Shown: piece by piece, positions 43,693 to 53,800 of the stretch
Numbering within the stretch: the stretch's first letter is position 1
Layout: each line of letters begins with the position of its first letter
DNA from: Corallincola holothuriorum
Lineage (GTDB): Bacteria; Pseudomonadota; Gammaproteobacteria; Enterobacterales; Neiellaceae
Assembly (NCBI RefSeq): GCF_003336225.1
Contig: NZ_QPID01000002.1
Span: 1 to 64,000, forward strand
Direction of reading: 5' to 3'
Length of the DNA stretch: 64,000 nt
The notes under the pieces: generated by a model
Databases searched by the model: none
Seen by the model: the letters and a program-made list of their open reading frames with translations, nothing else
What the model was told of the DNA's origin: nothing
Translations under genes and position numbers: made by a program

Positions 43693-45066
43693 ATGACCAG
43701 TGATATCCACGCCAAGATGGAGCGGCTGAAGAGAGCATATTTCGATGATGATGATCGACGCTTGCGTTTGGCTGAGGGTGAGATGCTGGTTGATCAGGGG
43801 GAGCGCAATGAACGCCTTTATCTATTGTTAGAAGGGCGGGTGATTGGCTATCGTGAACATGAACAGGATGGTCAAAAAGATCTGATTGAGGTGTTTCGTT
43901 CCGGCCCTGGTGCGTTTGTGGGGATGCACAGTTTCTTTTCCGGTGATTACATCAGCTCGACCCGTATTGTGGTTGAAAATGACGCCGAGCTGGCTTATAT
44001 CGACCGCGGCGTGACTGCGGTTGAACCAGAAAAATATGGATCATTCGTTGAACAGTTTATGCCTTTGATGGTCAGCGAGTTGGCTGCGCGCACACTGCGT
44101 GCAACACGACGCGCAGCGGAGAAAGAGGAAGCACAGGCAAATCTATACCGTGCCGAAAAGATGTCAACGTTAGGTCAGTTGGCGGCAGGCTTAGCCCATG
44201 AGATGAATAATGCCATCGGCGTGATCTCTCGTAAAACTGAATATATGTCGAACTTCCTTGATGAACTACTGCAGACACACCTGCCTGTGGAAGCTCGCTT
44301 TTATCGGAAAGGTCGGCAAAGTGGAGAGCATGGCGTTAGTGCTGAGATGCGCAAGCGGGTGCGTGATTATCAGCGCGCTTTTGATATATCTCGGCTTGCC
44401 GCGAAGCAGTTGGCGCGTATAGCCCCGACCATTGATGACGCCAAAAGTCTTGGCCCCGGTGTGCTATCTCAGCTCGATAATATGGCGCGTTACTGGGAAT
44501 TGGGACGGGATATCCATGATATGGAGTTCGCAGCCTATCACGCTGCCAATATCGTTAAATCGGTGAAAGTACTGGGGCGTGGTGACTTTGAGCGGGGCCC
44601 TGAGACTGATATTGAAGAGTCGATCGTTGAAGCGATCGCTTTGGTGAAGTCAGATCTGCGGGCGGTCAATGTCGAGTTAGATCTGCAACCTCTGCCCACT
44701 GTGTTTGGCAATATCACCGAGCTGGTTCAAGTCTGGGTGAATCTATTGAAAAATGCCGTTGATGCCATGGTGATCGCCAAGACCAATAACCCGACCGTGA
44801 CGGTGAAGTCGAAAGTATATAAATATCATCTGGAAGTCAGTGTGACTGACAACGGTCCGGGTGTACCAGAAGAATTAAAAGAGAAAATATTCCAACCTGA
44901 TTTCACCACTAAGAAGAGCGGTTTGTCGTTCGGCTTGGGATTAGGGTTGGCTATTGTGCAACGCTTGGTTGAGAGCTATCAGGGCGAAGTGGTTTTGCGT
45001 AGCCGACCGGGTAAAACCACATTTAAAGTCAAGTTACCGATAGGGGGCACGCATGGAAACTATTAA
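43693..45066 (+). CDS. Soluble sensor histidine kinase with cyclic-nucleotide-binding-like domain
   Basis: The 457-residue kinase has no membrane span. Residues 15-130 form a cNMP-binding-like (CRP-like) beta-roll: LAEGEMLVDQGERNERLYLLLEGRVIGYRE, FVGMHSFFSGDYISSTRIVVENDAELAYI. A helical linker follows, then the H-box with His169 (LAAGLAHEMNNAIGVISRKTEYM), and an HATPase_c domain with N-box NLLKNAVDAM, G1 DNGPGVP, F/G2 LSFGLGLGLAIV. The CNB residue set for phosphate binding is not fully present, so the ligand may not be cAMP. It follows the DASS gene by 10 bases and overlaps the response regulator by 14, so all three are likely coordinated. It should sense a cytoplasmic signal. Confidence 0.92.
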   Translation: MTSDIHAKMERLKRAYFDDDDRRLRLAEGEMLVDQGERNERLYLLLEGRVIGYREHEQDGQKDLIEVFRSGPGAFVGMHSFFSGDYISSTRIVVENDAELAYIDRGVTAVEPEKYGSFVEQFMPLMVSELAARTLRATRRAAEKEEAQANLYRAEKMSTLGQLAAGLAHEMNNAIGVISRKTEYMSNFLDELLQTHLPVEARFYRKGRQSGEHGVSAEMRKRVRDYQRAFDISRLAAKQLARIAPTIDDAKSLGPGVLSQLDNMARYWELGRDIHDMEFAAYHAANIVKSVKVLGRGDFERGPETDIEESIVEAIALVKSDLRAVNVELDLQPLPTVFGNITELVQVWVNLLKNAVDAMVIAKTNNPTVTVKSKVYKYHLEVSVTDNGPGVPEELKEKIFQPDFTTKKSGLSFGLGLGLAIVQRLVESYQGEVVLRSRPGKTTFKVKLPIGGTHGNY

Positions 45067-45529
45067 TATCGTCTGCGTTGATGACCAGCCGGAAGTGCTG
45101 GATGCAGTGATAAAAGATCTGTCGACGCTGGCGGTGCATTTTAATATTGAAGAAGCGGAATCTGCTGACGAATGTTTGGATCTGCTGGATGAGTTGGAAG
45201 CCCGTGGCGAGCTTGTTGGTTTGGTCATTTCTGATCATGTGATGCCGGGAACCAGCGGTGTCGATCTGTTGGGACAGATCTCGGAAGATGGTCGTTTTGC
45301 TCATACCAAAAAGATATTGCTAACCGGGCAGGCTACGCACAAAGATACTATTAATGCCATCAATGCTGCCCGTATAGATCATTACTTCGAGAAGCCTTGG
45401 CAGGTGGATGAATTGACAGAGACTTGTCGTCGTTTATTGACCGAGTTTATTCTGGATCAGGGCTTGGATTACGAAGAGATTTTACCCGCGTTAGATCAGC
45501 CAACCTTGTATAAAAAATTAAAAGGCTGA
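45053..45529 (+). CDS. Single-domain response regulator
   Basis: The 158-residue CheY-like receiver has acidic Asp10/Asp11 (VCVDDQPEVLD), phospho-acceptor Asp61 (LVISDHVMPGTSGVD), Thr (ILLTGQAT) and Lys (FEKPW). About 30 residues after the receiver have no recognised output domain. Output is therefore by protein interaction, not DNA binding; transport control or a phosphorelay is possible. The gene overlaps the kinase gene by 14 bases and is its cognate partner. Confidence 0.93.
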   Translation: METINIVCVDDQPEVLDAVIKDLSTLAVHFNIEEAESADECLDLLDELEARGELVGLVISDHVMPGTSGVDLLGQISEDGRFAHTKKILLTGQATHKDTINAINAARIDHYFEKPWQVDELTETCRRLLTEFILDQGLDYEEILPALDQPTLYKKLKG

Positions 45530-45737
45530 ACTCTATTCTTTTGCGAAGGGGGTGGCCGTTGCGTGTTGTTGCTGCCGGCTTGTGCGCTGAAGTTGACTTG
45601 GTTACAGGGATTCTGGCTATAACGCACTGATGTATAAAGCATAATATTTCGCTTTATAAGTTGTACGCCTGCTCATCTATTGCGTAAATAGACGAATATG
45701 GTAGTTTGATAGCGTTTTTATCTTAGGACTAAAGAAG

Positions 45738-46304
45738 ATGCCAAAGGCAAGTGAAATAAAGAAAAATACGGCGATTGAATTTAATGGCAGAGTCTTAGTG
45801 GTAAGAGACATCGAGCGCTCTGTTCCGCAAGGGCGTGCCGGTGGCAGCTTATACCGTATGCGCATGTATGACGTGGTGAATGGCGGCAAGGTCGACGAAA
45901 CCTTTAAAGATTCAGACATGCTTAATCTTGCAGATTTAACGCGTCGCCCCGTCATGTTTTCCTATATCGATGGTGACGAGTATGTGTTCATGGACAATGA
46001 AGACTACACGCCTTATCACATCAACAAAGAATCGATCGCCGATGAGATCCTGTTTATCAATGAAGACACCAGTGGCGTATTGGTCGTTATCGTTGATGAG
46101 TCGCCAGTGGGCATCGACTTGCCGACCTCGGTAGAATTGGAAATTGTTGAAACTGATCCTTCAATTAAAGGCGGTTCGGCGACAGCGCGAACAAAGCCCG
46201 CCACACTATCGACCGGATTAGTTGTGCAGGTGCCAGAGCATATCTCCAGTGGCGACAAAATTAAGATCAATGTCGAAGAGCGTAAGTTCACTGGCAGAGC
46301 TTGA
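45738..46304 (+). CDS. efpL: Elongation factor P-like protein EfpL (YeiP)
   Basis: The 188-residue ribosome-binding factor helps past polyproline-type stalls and is a paralogue of EF-P. Features: [33 protein letters not shown] at the N-terminus; EF-P-like OB domains; [71 protein letters not shown], matching Escherichia YeiP. The loop where EF-P carries its modified Lys reads VPQGRAGG, without the Lys, as in YeiP-type proteins. Single gene with its own strong terminator. Confidence 0.95.
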   Translation: MPKASEIKKNTAIEFNGRVLVVRDIERSVPQGRAGGSLYRMRMYDVVNGGKVDETFKDSDMLNLADLTRRPVMFSYIDGDEYVFMDNEDYTPYHINKESIADEILFINEDTSGVLVVIVDESPVGIDLPTSVELEIVETDPSIKGGSATARTKPATLSTGLVVQVPEHISSGDKIKINVEERKFTGRA

Positions 46305-46362
46305 TTAAGCGATGAGATCGATGGCGTAAGCATATTGCTTAATGTCATGTGATAGTGGCAAG

Positions 46363-46394
46363 AGGTGTAGGATAGCGTTCCTACACCTTTTTTG
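46363..46394 (+). terminator. Rho-independent terminator of efpL
   Basis: Stem aggtgtagga / tcctacacct, loop of 6, then six T residues. It ends 8 bases before the DASS relic. Confidence 0.92.
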
Positions 46395-46401
46395 TTGTCT
46401 G

Positions 46402-46476
46402 TTAGAGCAGTTTACTTCGCGACAATCAGCAAGATGAATACACCTAAGCTGCGGACGAAAATGCCAATCTTTTCAA
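46402..46476 (-). pseudogene. Relic of a DASS transporter 3' end
   Basis: On the minus strand this reads KIGIFVRSLGVFILLIVAK followed by stop, against KVGIIVSSLGILILLVVAKLML at the end of the intact DASS gene (49280-50680). The nucleotide similarity continues across the stop to the shared tgctctaa, with a one-base indel. Upstream on the minus strand the homology ends abruptly near 46477. Only about 20 codons remain, so it is a fragment from a former duplicate or rearrangement. Confidence 0.7.
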
Positions 46477-46532
46477 CATTTGGCCGAGCCCCTCCCGCAG
46501 AGGCGTGCGGGAGAAGCGTCAGTCAGCTATTT

Positions 46533-48767
46533 CTATTTACACTGCGATGTACCGCACATGCAAATACTCTCATCTGAACGACTGTTTAGACAGTCAGTTG
46601 CACCACTCCCAAAGATGTTTCTACATTGGGCTGTCGTGTTGCACTGATCCTCACCAAACTCATTCGCCGGCCTAAACTCTATCCAGTTGATATTAAATAG
46701 GCTTGAGTCCACATATAGACGAAGCTGTTGATTGCTTTGGTCATCAATATATACATTTTCCAAGACTGCTGTTTGCCAGTTTTGCCAACCGCCGGTGCCA
46801 TTGAAGTTAATGCTACCTAACGGCTTATTGTTCAACTCTAAGCTGAGACTTTTGCCGCTTGAGCCGTCAGCAGCCACGCGCATATGAATGTCATAGTAGC
46901 CACTGGCAATGTTACCAATGGTGTATTGCAGCCATTCGTTTTCCGCGATCCAGCCAACCATGTAACCGCCACCGATATCTGAGGCAATGCCAATATCGAC
47001 GTCATCTTTACGATAATTACCGCCATGGTTGCCTGTTGAGTTATCACGGTAGCCGATGCCTTCCCCTCCGTTGTCGTAATCTTCGGCTTGAATAATGCCT
47101 GGGATAGCGTGGGTTTTGAATGCACTGCCATCACTGTTGTCAATGAGTTCTGCTTCAAACCAATTAAGGTTTAGTAAGTAGCCTTTGCCACCTGAGAATG
47201 TGATATTTATGTCTTGCAGACCCGCAGCCAATACGGCTTCTGCGGTTACTGTTTTCCAGCTTTGCCAACCACCTGTATTTGCAACATTGATGGACGTTAA
47301 ACGACTATTGTTGCTATTTAAAACTATATTTCCGCCGGCAGTTTTACTGGCAACACGGAATTTAAACTGGTAAGTGCCAGATGTTTCAACATTCACTTTA
47401 TATATTGCTGAATCACCATCTTCTATATAACCAATATTTTTTCCTTTGCCATGGTCGGTTGTTGCTTCAGTCTTAATGCCGCTTTGATTATAAAAAGACT
47501 CAGCCTCTATTTTTCCGGGGATTTGACCTTGTTGTGGTACCTCGTTATTACCTTCCACAAGCTTCCAAGTACGCACCCAGTCGACCAACATAGCGTTTCT
47601 GGAGTTATCTTTTAACGATTCGATGGTGGGCAACCCTACCCACTGCGATGCTAACGTTTCTGTATCGAATATCATATGTAGATTTTCGGTAAATGCGGTA
47701 TTCGGTTTTATTTCAAATACCTTCTTACCGTTGTGATAGAACCATAAGTTATTAGCATCTTTCCACCATAAGCCATAACGGTGGAACTCATCTCTACCTC
47801 GGGTTGCCATCTTATAAGAGTTTGCTTTTGACGCTCCAGACTGAGTGCCATAAATATGTGTATTGGCTTCATATAGATACGATTTAGTTTTATCGACATC
47901 GCCTTTAGTTGCGTGTCCAATATGCTCGATTACATCAATCTCGGAGAACTTGCCCATACGAAACCAGAATGAAGAACTCATGGCGGTATCTGAGGCGCGC
48001 ATCGACGTCTCGTAATACCATCCTGGTTGTGCCATTTTGGTCTTGGAAGAAACGGCAGCCGCATCGACCCACACATCCTCATATGGCTTTGATACTTCCG
48101 ACATACTGTCTATGCGACTGGTGCTGCGAAGATACAAAAAGCCATCCTTTACAAATGAGTTGCCCTTTTTAAACTGTGACGGCAGACGCCCTGACCAACC
48201 AGGATGGTAGTCATACCATTTAGTGCTATCGAGCGTGTTGCCATTAAAGTTGTCAGAAAGTGCATCGACTCGTTGCCATTTGTAGCCTGCGGGCGCCGCA
48301 AATGGAGGGTTGGTGGGGGCAGGTTGAGAGACAATGTCTGAGTCACTGCTATAAACACTTAAATCCCATTTAGGACCTATAAGTGAGCACCCACTTTCGC
48401 CTTTGTCGACACGTCCCGGGCAGACTTTCTCGTCTTTGACCTTTTTGCCGTCGATAGTGATGGCGTCGTCATGGCCTGGTTCATGGCCGCACTGAACCGT
48501 GTTGTAGACTGGGTTACTGCCTTTGCCTGGCCCCGGGCCGATTTTCGCGCATACTTCTCTCACACTTTTCTGGCCTTGGGGGGTTGCTACTTTGTAATCG
48601 CCAATGCCGTGATCAAATGTACTGGCGCAATAACATTTTCCATTACTAGAGTAGCTGTCTGCCCAATTCTTTTTTGGGGTGATGGCTAAACTGTTACTGC
48701 TATATAAAGAAAAAAATGCCGTAAACATACAGGCACTTGCGTATGCTAGAAATTTTACTTTCTTCAT
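46533..48767 (-). CDS. Secreted GH16 beta-agarase-like enzyme with two CBM6 modules
   Basis: The 744-residue enzyme has a signal peptide ending NSLA. A Cys-rich N-terminal segment (CYCAST, QGQKSVREVCAKI, about residues 30-120) precedes the GH16 domain (about 140-410), whose active site is EIDVIE (nucleophile Glu276, acid/base Glu281). Two CBM6-type modules follow (about 420-545 and 555-690), each with an N-terminal IEAES or IQAED motif and a conserved aromatic end (NLNWFE, NINWIE). A final Cys-rich piece contains CNTTAQCRNIFG and CMCGTSQC. This layout is like agarases of marine Alteromonadales; agar or a related red-algal galactan is the likely substrate. GGAG 7 bases before ATG supports the start. 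Confidence 0.87.
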   Translation of the reverse strand: MKKVKFLAYASACMFTAFFSLYSSNSLAITPKKNWADSYSSNGKCYCASTFDHGIGDYKVATPQGQKSVREVCAKIGPGPGKGSNPVYNTVQCGHEPGHDDAITIDGKKVKDEKVCPGRVDKGESGCSLIGPKWDLSVYSSDSDIVSQPAPTNPPFAAPAGYKWQRVDALSDNFNGNTLDSTKWYDYHPGWSGRLPSQFKKGNSFVKDGFLYLRSTSRIDSMSEVSKPYEDVWVDAAAVSSKTKMAQPGWYYETSMRASDTAMSSSFWFRMGKFSEIDVIEHIGHATKGDVDKTKSYLYEANTHIYGTQSGASKANSYKMATRGRDEFHRYGLWWKDANNLWFYHNGKKVFEIKPNTAFTENLHMIFDTETLASQWVGLPTIESLKDNSRNAMLVDWVRTWKLVEGNNEVPQQGQIPGKIEAESFYNQSGIKTEATTDHGKGKNIGYIEDGDSAIYKVNVETSGTYQFKFRVASKTAGGNIVLNSNNSRLTSINVANTGGWQSWKTVTAEAVLAAGLQDINITFSGGKGYLLNLNWFEAELIDNSDGSAFKTHAIPGIIQAEDYDNGGEGIGYRDNSTGNHGGNYRKDDVDIGIASDIGGGYMVGWIAENEWLQYTIGNIASGYYDIHMRVAADGSSGKSLSLELNNKPLGSINFNGTGGWQNWQTAVLENVYIDDQSNQQLRLYVDSSLFNINWIEFRPANEFGEDQCNTTAQCRNIFGSGATDCLNSRSDESICMCGTSQCK

Positions 48768-49279
48768 CCTTGCTCTCCGTAGGTGGGGAATATTTTCATA
48801 CAACCAACGAAGGCTGCATTTTATGCGGCAAACTGATTGATATTTATTATTCAGAAAATGAGATGGGTAAAATAAAGCTTCAACCTCATTAATCTAATGT
48901 ATTAATCAGTTAACTATCGGTTTATATGATCCTTATGGTTCCCCAAGATAAAGAGTCTTAATAGTAAGTGCAACTAAATGAATTTAATCATTAAATAGTG
49001 TTTAAGCGGTTGTTATATTAGTTAATGAGAGATTTTTGTTGTGAGCGTATTAATAATATTTTTAGCGTCTAAAGTATTATTAGTGAGTGGTGCACAGGGA
49101 GTAATTAGTATTTACTAACGGTTGGGGGCGTTGTGAATATCGATAGGCTTGATGGTGCTTTCTTACGCACGATCTTTGCACTTGTTCAGTCTCAAGGAGA
49201 GTGAACAAGTGCTTGTCATTGGTGATATTACCCCTCGTTTGGGGCATACCTATATTTTTTTAAGTATTCGAGCTGCTGG
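48768..49279. other. A/T-rich promoter region of the GH16 gene
   Basis: About 510 bases, markedly A/T-rich compared with both neighbours. It includes a perfect 15-base palindrome atttaat-c-attaaat at 48982-48996, and an 11-bp inverted repeat gcacttgttca / tgaacaagtgc at 49178-49212 that may terminate the DASS gene. No gene found. Confidence 0.55.
49178..49212 (-). terminator. Inverted repeat past the DASS-B gene
   Basis: Perfect 11-bp stem with a 13-base loop, about 70-100 bases beyond the stop codon of the DASS gene. No U-tract on the minus strand, so termination is not certain. Confidence 0.5.
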
Positions 49280-50680
49280 TTAGAGCATTAATTTCGCGAC
49301 CACCAGTAAAATCAAGATACCCAAACTACTGACGATGATACCTACTTTGGCCATGTCGCCATTGCTGATTTTGCCAGACGCATACGCCAGTGCATTGGGT
49401 GGGGTGCTTACCGGTAATACCATGCCCATCGAAGCGGACATCGCCACGATAATCAGCAGCAGTCGCACATCTTCGAGCTGGCCACTGGCGCTGAGGGTGG
49501 TGGCCATTGCGGCGGCAATTGGCATCAGTAAGTTAGCCGTGGCGGTATTGGACATAAAGTTCGCCATCATCCAGCACAATATTGCCAGTGATACGATGAT
49601 CCAGAAGACGGTCATCACCGAGTAGTCAACACTGTGGGCCAGTGACGAGGCGAGCCCGGTATTTTCTAGTGCTGCACCAATGGCGATACCACCAGCGACG
49701 AGCCAAATCACATCCCAGTTGAATTTTTTCAGATCTTCTTTGGTGATAATCCGGGTCATGGTGAATACCGTGAGCGGCAGTATCGCCACCACGTAGGCAT
49801 TCATGCCGTGCAGTTTGGTGGTCAACCACAACAGGATAGTGGTGGCGAATGTGATGTAGACGATCCATGCCTGAGGGCTGCGGCGGAACTTACTGTCGAT
49901 GTTAACTTTGACTTCCGCTGACTGGGTTGGAAATAGTTTCTGTAGCAGTACCCAGGCGAATGCCAGCATGACGATAACAAATGGGATAGCGAAGGCCATC
50001 CAAGTACCAAAACTGACGCTGTGTTCACCCACTAAGTATTGCAGCGCAATGGCGTTAGGTGGCGTGCCAATCGGGGTACCAATACCACCAACGTTGGCGG
50101 CGACCGGCACGGCCAATACCAAGCCGCGTACTCCAGGGTCTTCGTCAGGTAAGCCGCTAAGGACCGGTGCCAAGATCGCGAGCATCATCACTGTGGTTGC
50201 GGTGTTGGACATAAACATGGAGAAGACAGCGGTGATCAGCATCAGCCCCAGCATCACAAACTTGGGTTGGGTGCCAAACGGTTTCAGTAGCACGCGGGCG
50301 AGGTTGATATCTAGCTCATATTTTGTGGCGGCCACGGCCAAAGCAAAGCCACCTAAAAACAGAATAATAATAGGTGAACTAAACGCGGCAAAAATAGATT
50401 TATAGTGCAGTAACAGTGCTGGATCTTGCTGCTGTATGGCTGAGATGGCGGGAGCCAGCCCTTGATTGGAAATCAGTGTCAACAGCAGGCTGATAATGAG
50501 CAGTGATGTGGCAAATACAGGGATAGGCTCAAGTACCCAAAGTAATGCCGCCAGTACAAATATGGCCAGCAGACGTTGCTGAACGATGTTAATGCCCGCC
50601 AGGGGGATCCACTCTATTGGCATCAGCATGACGACCACAAAGCAAATCACACAGAACAGCATTTTTTTCCATTCAACCAT
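49280..50680 (-). CDS. DASS (SLC13) sodium:dicarboxylate symporter B
   Basis: The 466-residue transporter is a close paralogue of the carrier at 42267-43682, sharing long blocks (LLKPFG, VMLGLM, MFMSNTATT, VGGIGTPIGTPPNAIALQYLVGE, KVIT/RIITKEDLKK). About twelve membrane spans. Both signature repeats are intact (SNTATT with TPPNAIAL, SNTATANLLMPI with VSTPPNALAYASG). Unlike the first carrier it has no kinase or regulator beside it. The ATG at 50680 begins the first span. It lies upstream of the GH16 gene on the same strand, with 510 bases between them. Confidence 0.9.
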   Translation of the reverse strand: MVEWKKMLFCVICFVVVMLMPIEWIPLAGINIVQQRLLAIFVLAALLWVLEPIPVFATSLLIISLLLTLISNQGLAPAISAIQQQDPALLLHYKSIFAAFSSPIIILFLGGFALAVAATKYELDINLARVLLKPFGTQPKFVMLGLMLITAVFSMFMSNTATTVMMLAILAPVLSGLPDEDPGVRGLVLAVPVAANVGGIGTPIGTPPNAIALQYLVGEHSVSFGTWMAFAIPFVIVMLAFAWVLLQKLFPTQSAEVKVNIDSKFRRSPQAWIVYITFATTILLWLTTKLHGMNAYVVAILPLTVFTMTRIITKEDLKKFNWDVIWLVAGGIAIGAALENTGLASSLAHSVDYSVMTVFWIIVSLAILCWMMANFMSNTATANLLMPIAAAMATTLSASGQLEDVRLLLIIVAMSASMGMVLPVSTPPNALAYASGKISNGDMAKVGIIVSSLGILILLVVAKLML

Positions 50681-50781
50681 GACACGTATCCGTTCCTGTA
50701 CTGAATCAATGGCGCTCAGCTTATCGTTAAGTTGCTCTTATAACTGTTGAAATGATCGGCATTCTCGTTGCCAATTGAGCT

Positions 50782-50803
50782 GGCAGGCAGTTATCTGCCT
50801 GCC
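50782..50803 (-). terminator. Hairpin past mscM
   Basis: A 9-bp perfect stem ggcaggcag / ctgcctgcc with a 4-base loop, 34 bases beyond the mscM stop codon. The U-tract is weak on the minus strand. Confidence 0.6.
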
Positions 50804-50836
50804 CTTTGATCACTATCAATCACTGACTTTCTAAGA

Positions 50837-53800
50837 CTATTTACCTCGAAACATATGCACATCGAGTTGCGGGAAGGCGATAGTCACGCCATGGTCATTA
50901 AACTTGGCGTTAATCAGCTGGTGCATACGATGAGTGACCGGTAGGCGTTGACCCAATTCAGAGGTAAATACACGCACTTCAAAGTCCAAGGTACTGTTAC
51001 CGAAGCCAAGGAAAAACACGCTGGGCTCAGGTGTGTCTAATACATTGGCACACTCTTGCGTCGTTTCACGCAGCAGTCTTTCCACTAAATCAACATCTGA
51101 ACCATAGGCGACCCCGACTTTAAGCACCACGCGGGTGATGCCATCGCTGAGCGACCAGTTGATAAATTGTTGAGTAATAAAGGTCTTATTAGGGATAACG
51201 ATCTCTTTTCTATCCCAGTCAACAATAGTAGTGGCGCGGATATGAATTTTACTCACCGTACCACTGAGGTTATCAATAGTGACGGTATCTCCTGGTCGAA
51301 TAGGACGTTCAAACAGGATGATCAGACCTGAGACCATATTGGCGAAGATCTCCTGCAGGCCGAAGCCCAAGCCAACACCCAGCGCGGCAACTAGCCACTG
51401 CAATTTAGACCATTCAAAGCCAATAATACTAAAGCCCCAGAGCAAACCAATGAGCGTTGCGCCATAACGGGTGAGGGTGGAGATGGCAAAGCCGACGCCG
51501 GGCTCCAATGTTAAACGTTGTAAGATGGCCAGCTCTATTAAACTAGGCAGGTTGCGGGCAATAATAAAGGTCATGATCAGGGTGATCGCCCCGGTCAGCA
51601 TCTTTTTCAAGGTGATATCCACGGTGACATCGCCGCTTTGCGTTTGCCAAGCCACAATGTCGTCCAGCCAGGTTAGGGCAGACAGTACATCACTCCATAC
51701 GGCCATCAGCACAAATGCGAGGCCCAGTAGTAAACTGGTGCGAATTAAGCGCAGCGCTTGCGCTTTGAGTTGATCAACGTCTACTTCGTACTCTTCCAGT
51801 TCAATCGTTTTATCAACACTGGTGTCTTCCTGATTTTGCTCTTTCTCGCGTTGCGCAATCAGTTCTGCACGTTTTGCCTTGGCTCGTTCATAGGCCACTC
51901 GGCGTTCCTGGATGGCCATAAAGCGGTAGGCAACTAAATAGATTAGCCAAAATCCACTGCTGATAATTAGCGAGTCGGCCACCAAGCTTAGCAACACGCG
52001 TCCGGAATAGTAGTAACCACTAAACGAGGCGATGAATGCGGCGAATGGAACACAAATTAGCGTCCAGCGGAACAGTGTGAACCATTTCTTTTGTTGCGAA
52101 GAGAAGTTGACGTGTTGCAGATAAACGTAGGTAACGCGTTGCAGCATCACGATAAGCAACAAACACATCACCATAAACAGCATTCTACCCAGCCCGGCAT
52201 TGATCAACGGATCGCTAAAGTGGTTACTGAATGAGGAGATTGCAGCGATGGGGATATAGGCCATACCAAACTGGTAAATAACCTTGGCAAAAGCACTGGT
52301 GACCTTAACATTGCGGCCAAAATGGCAACAGAGTACGCCGTCTGGGCGGCATAGATGATGAATAAGCAGCACGACCATTAGAGTGTAGGAGGTACTTTGG
52401 GCTGAACTGCCTACCGCAGATGCATGGGGGTGTTCCCATGGCGGTACGTGGAACAACCAAGCGAGCCCAAGCAGGGGCAGTAGGTAGATGGCGGCGGCGA
52501 AGAAGCTCCATGCCAGTGCTTTCAGCGTGTAGCTGATGTCATCTTGGGTAACACGCCCAACCGGTTTCGCTAGCTCGGAGATCTCTTGTTGCAGATAACG
52601 TCGTTTGGTGTTGTGCAGCAACAAGGTCAGCAAACAGATGGCAATAAACAGGCTTAGTTTCAACGGTGAGCTTTGGGCGGCGAGCTTTATATCGATCCAA
52701 ATACCCTGATCGGCAAAACGTGGGACACTTTTAATGGCATTGGTAAGCCATCCAAAGCTGATCGGTTTGGCATTGGCCACCCATAGTAGGTGCTGGCTGA
52801 TCAGTTCTCGCAAAGCCTCGGCATTTGCCAGGCGTTGTTTCTCTTCGCCCTGATACTTTGCCAGCTCGAGAATATATTTTTCTTGCAGGTTTGTGAGTTG
52901 GTTGACGAGTTGCTCACGGGTATCCAGTAGCTTGTTTAACCGCTCGCGCTTCGCAGGGGTGAGTAAGGTTTTTTGCTCGGCTAATAGCGATTGTATCAGA
53001 CCGCTTCTGTCTTTCAGTAGGTCGGCTTGTTCTCGATAGCGGAAACGCCATACGCGTGCCTTAGCGATACGCTCTTCAAGTGTGGTATCGGGTTTAACCT
53101 GATTGAGGGATTCATATTGGCCCAGTAATCGTTCACCTAATGCGGCGCCCATGTCGCTTAAGCCGAGCTGTTCCTGTAGTAACGAGCGCTCTTGCATCAA
53201 CTCGTTAGATGCTGCGGCGGTCTGAGTGCGTAAGCTGGAGGTGTGCTCGATTAGCTCGGTCAGGTTGGTGAGGTGTGTTGCCCACTCTTCGTTTTTCGCT
53301 GCTTGTTCGGTGAGTAGCGGGTCTTGCTCCTGTAACTGAGATTCTGCTCCCTGCTTTGCTGCTTCAACCAGTTCGGCGGTGTCTGCGCGTCGCTGTTTAC
53401 TTAATCGCTCTCGCCACTCGTTGAGCTGTTGATTGAGTTGGTCTTGCTTCAGTGACACCCATTCACGCTCTAGACGGTAGAGTTCAAGACGATTGTTGCT
53501 ACTAAGCTGTTCAATCTCTAACGCCTGTACCGCGGCGGCAATACGGTTGATTTTAGCGATGACTAGCCACTGTTGGGCTTCCCCCTCTTTCGCTGTACTG
53601 GCGGCAGGGGCTTTACTGAGTTGTTGCCTTAATGCGCGTTGTTCGGTTTTCAGCTTGTCGATATCTTGCGGGATCAAGGGGATGCGTTGGTTTATGCGTG
53701 TGATACGTTGGTCTAGGGCGCTCAGTCGACTCTGCTCTTGGACTAACTCAGCATCTTTTTGCGAAATCAGTAGCTCTAATTGACTGTCATCCTTGGGCGC

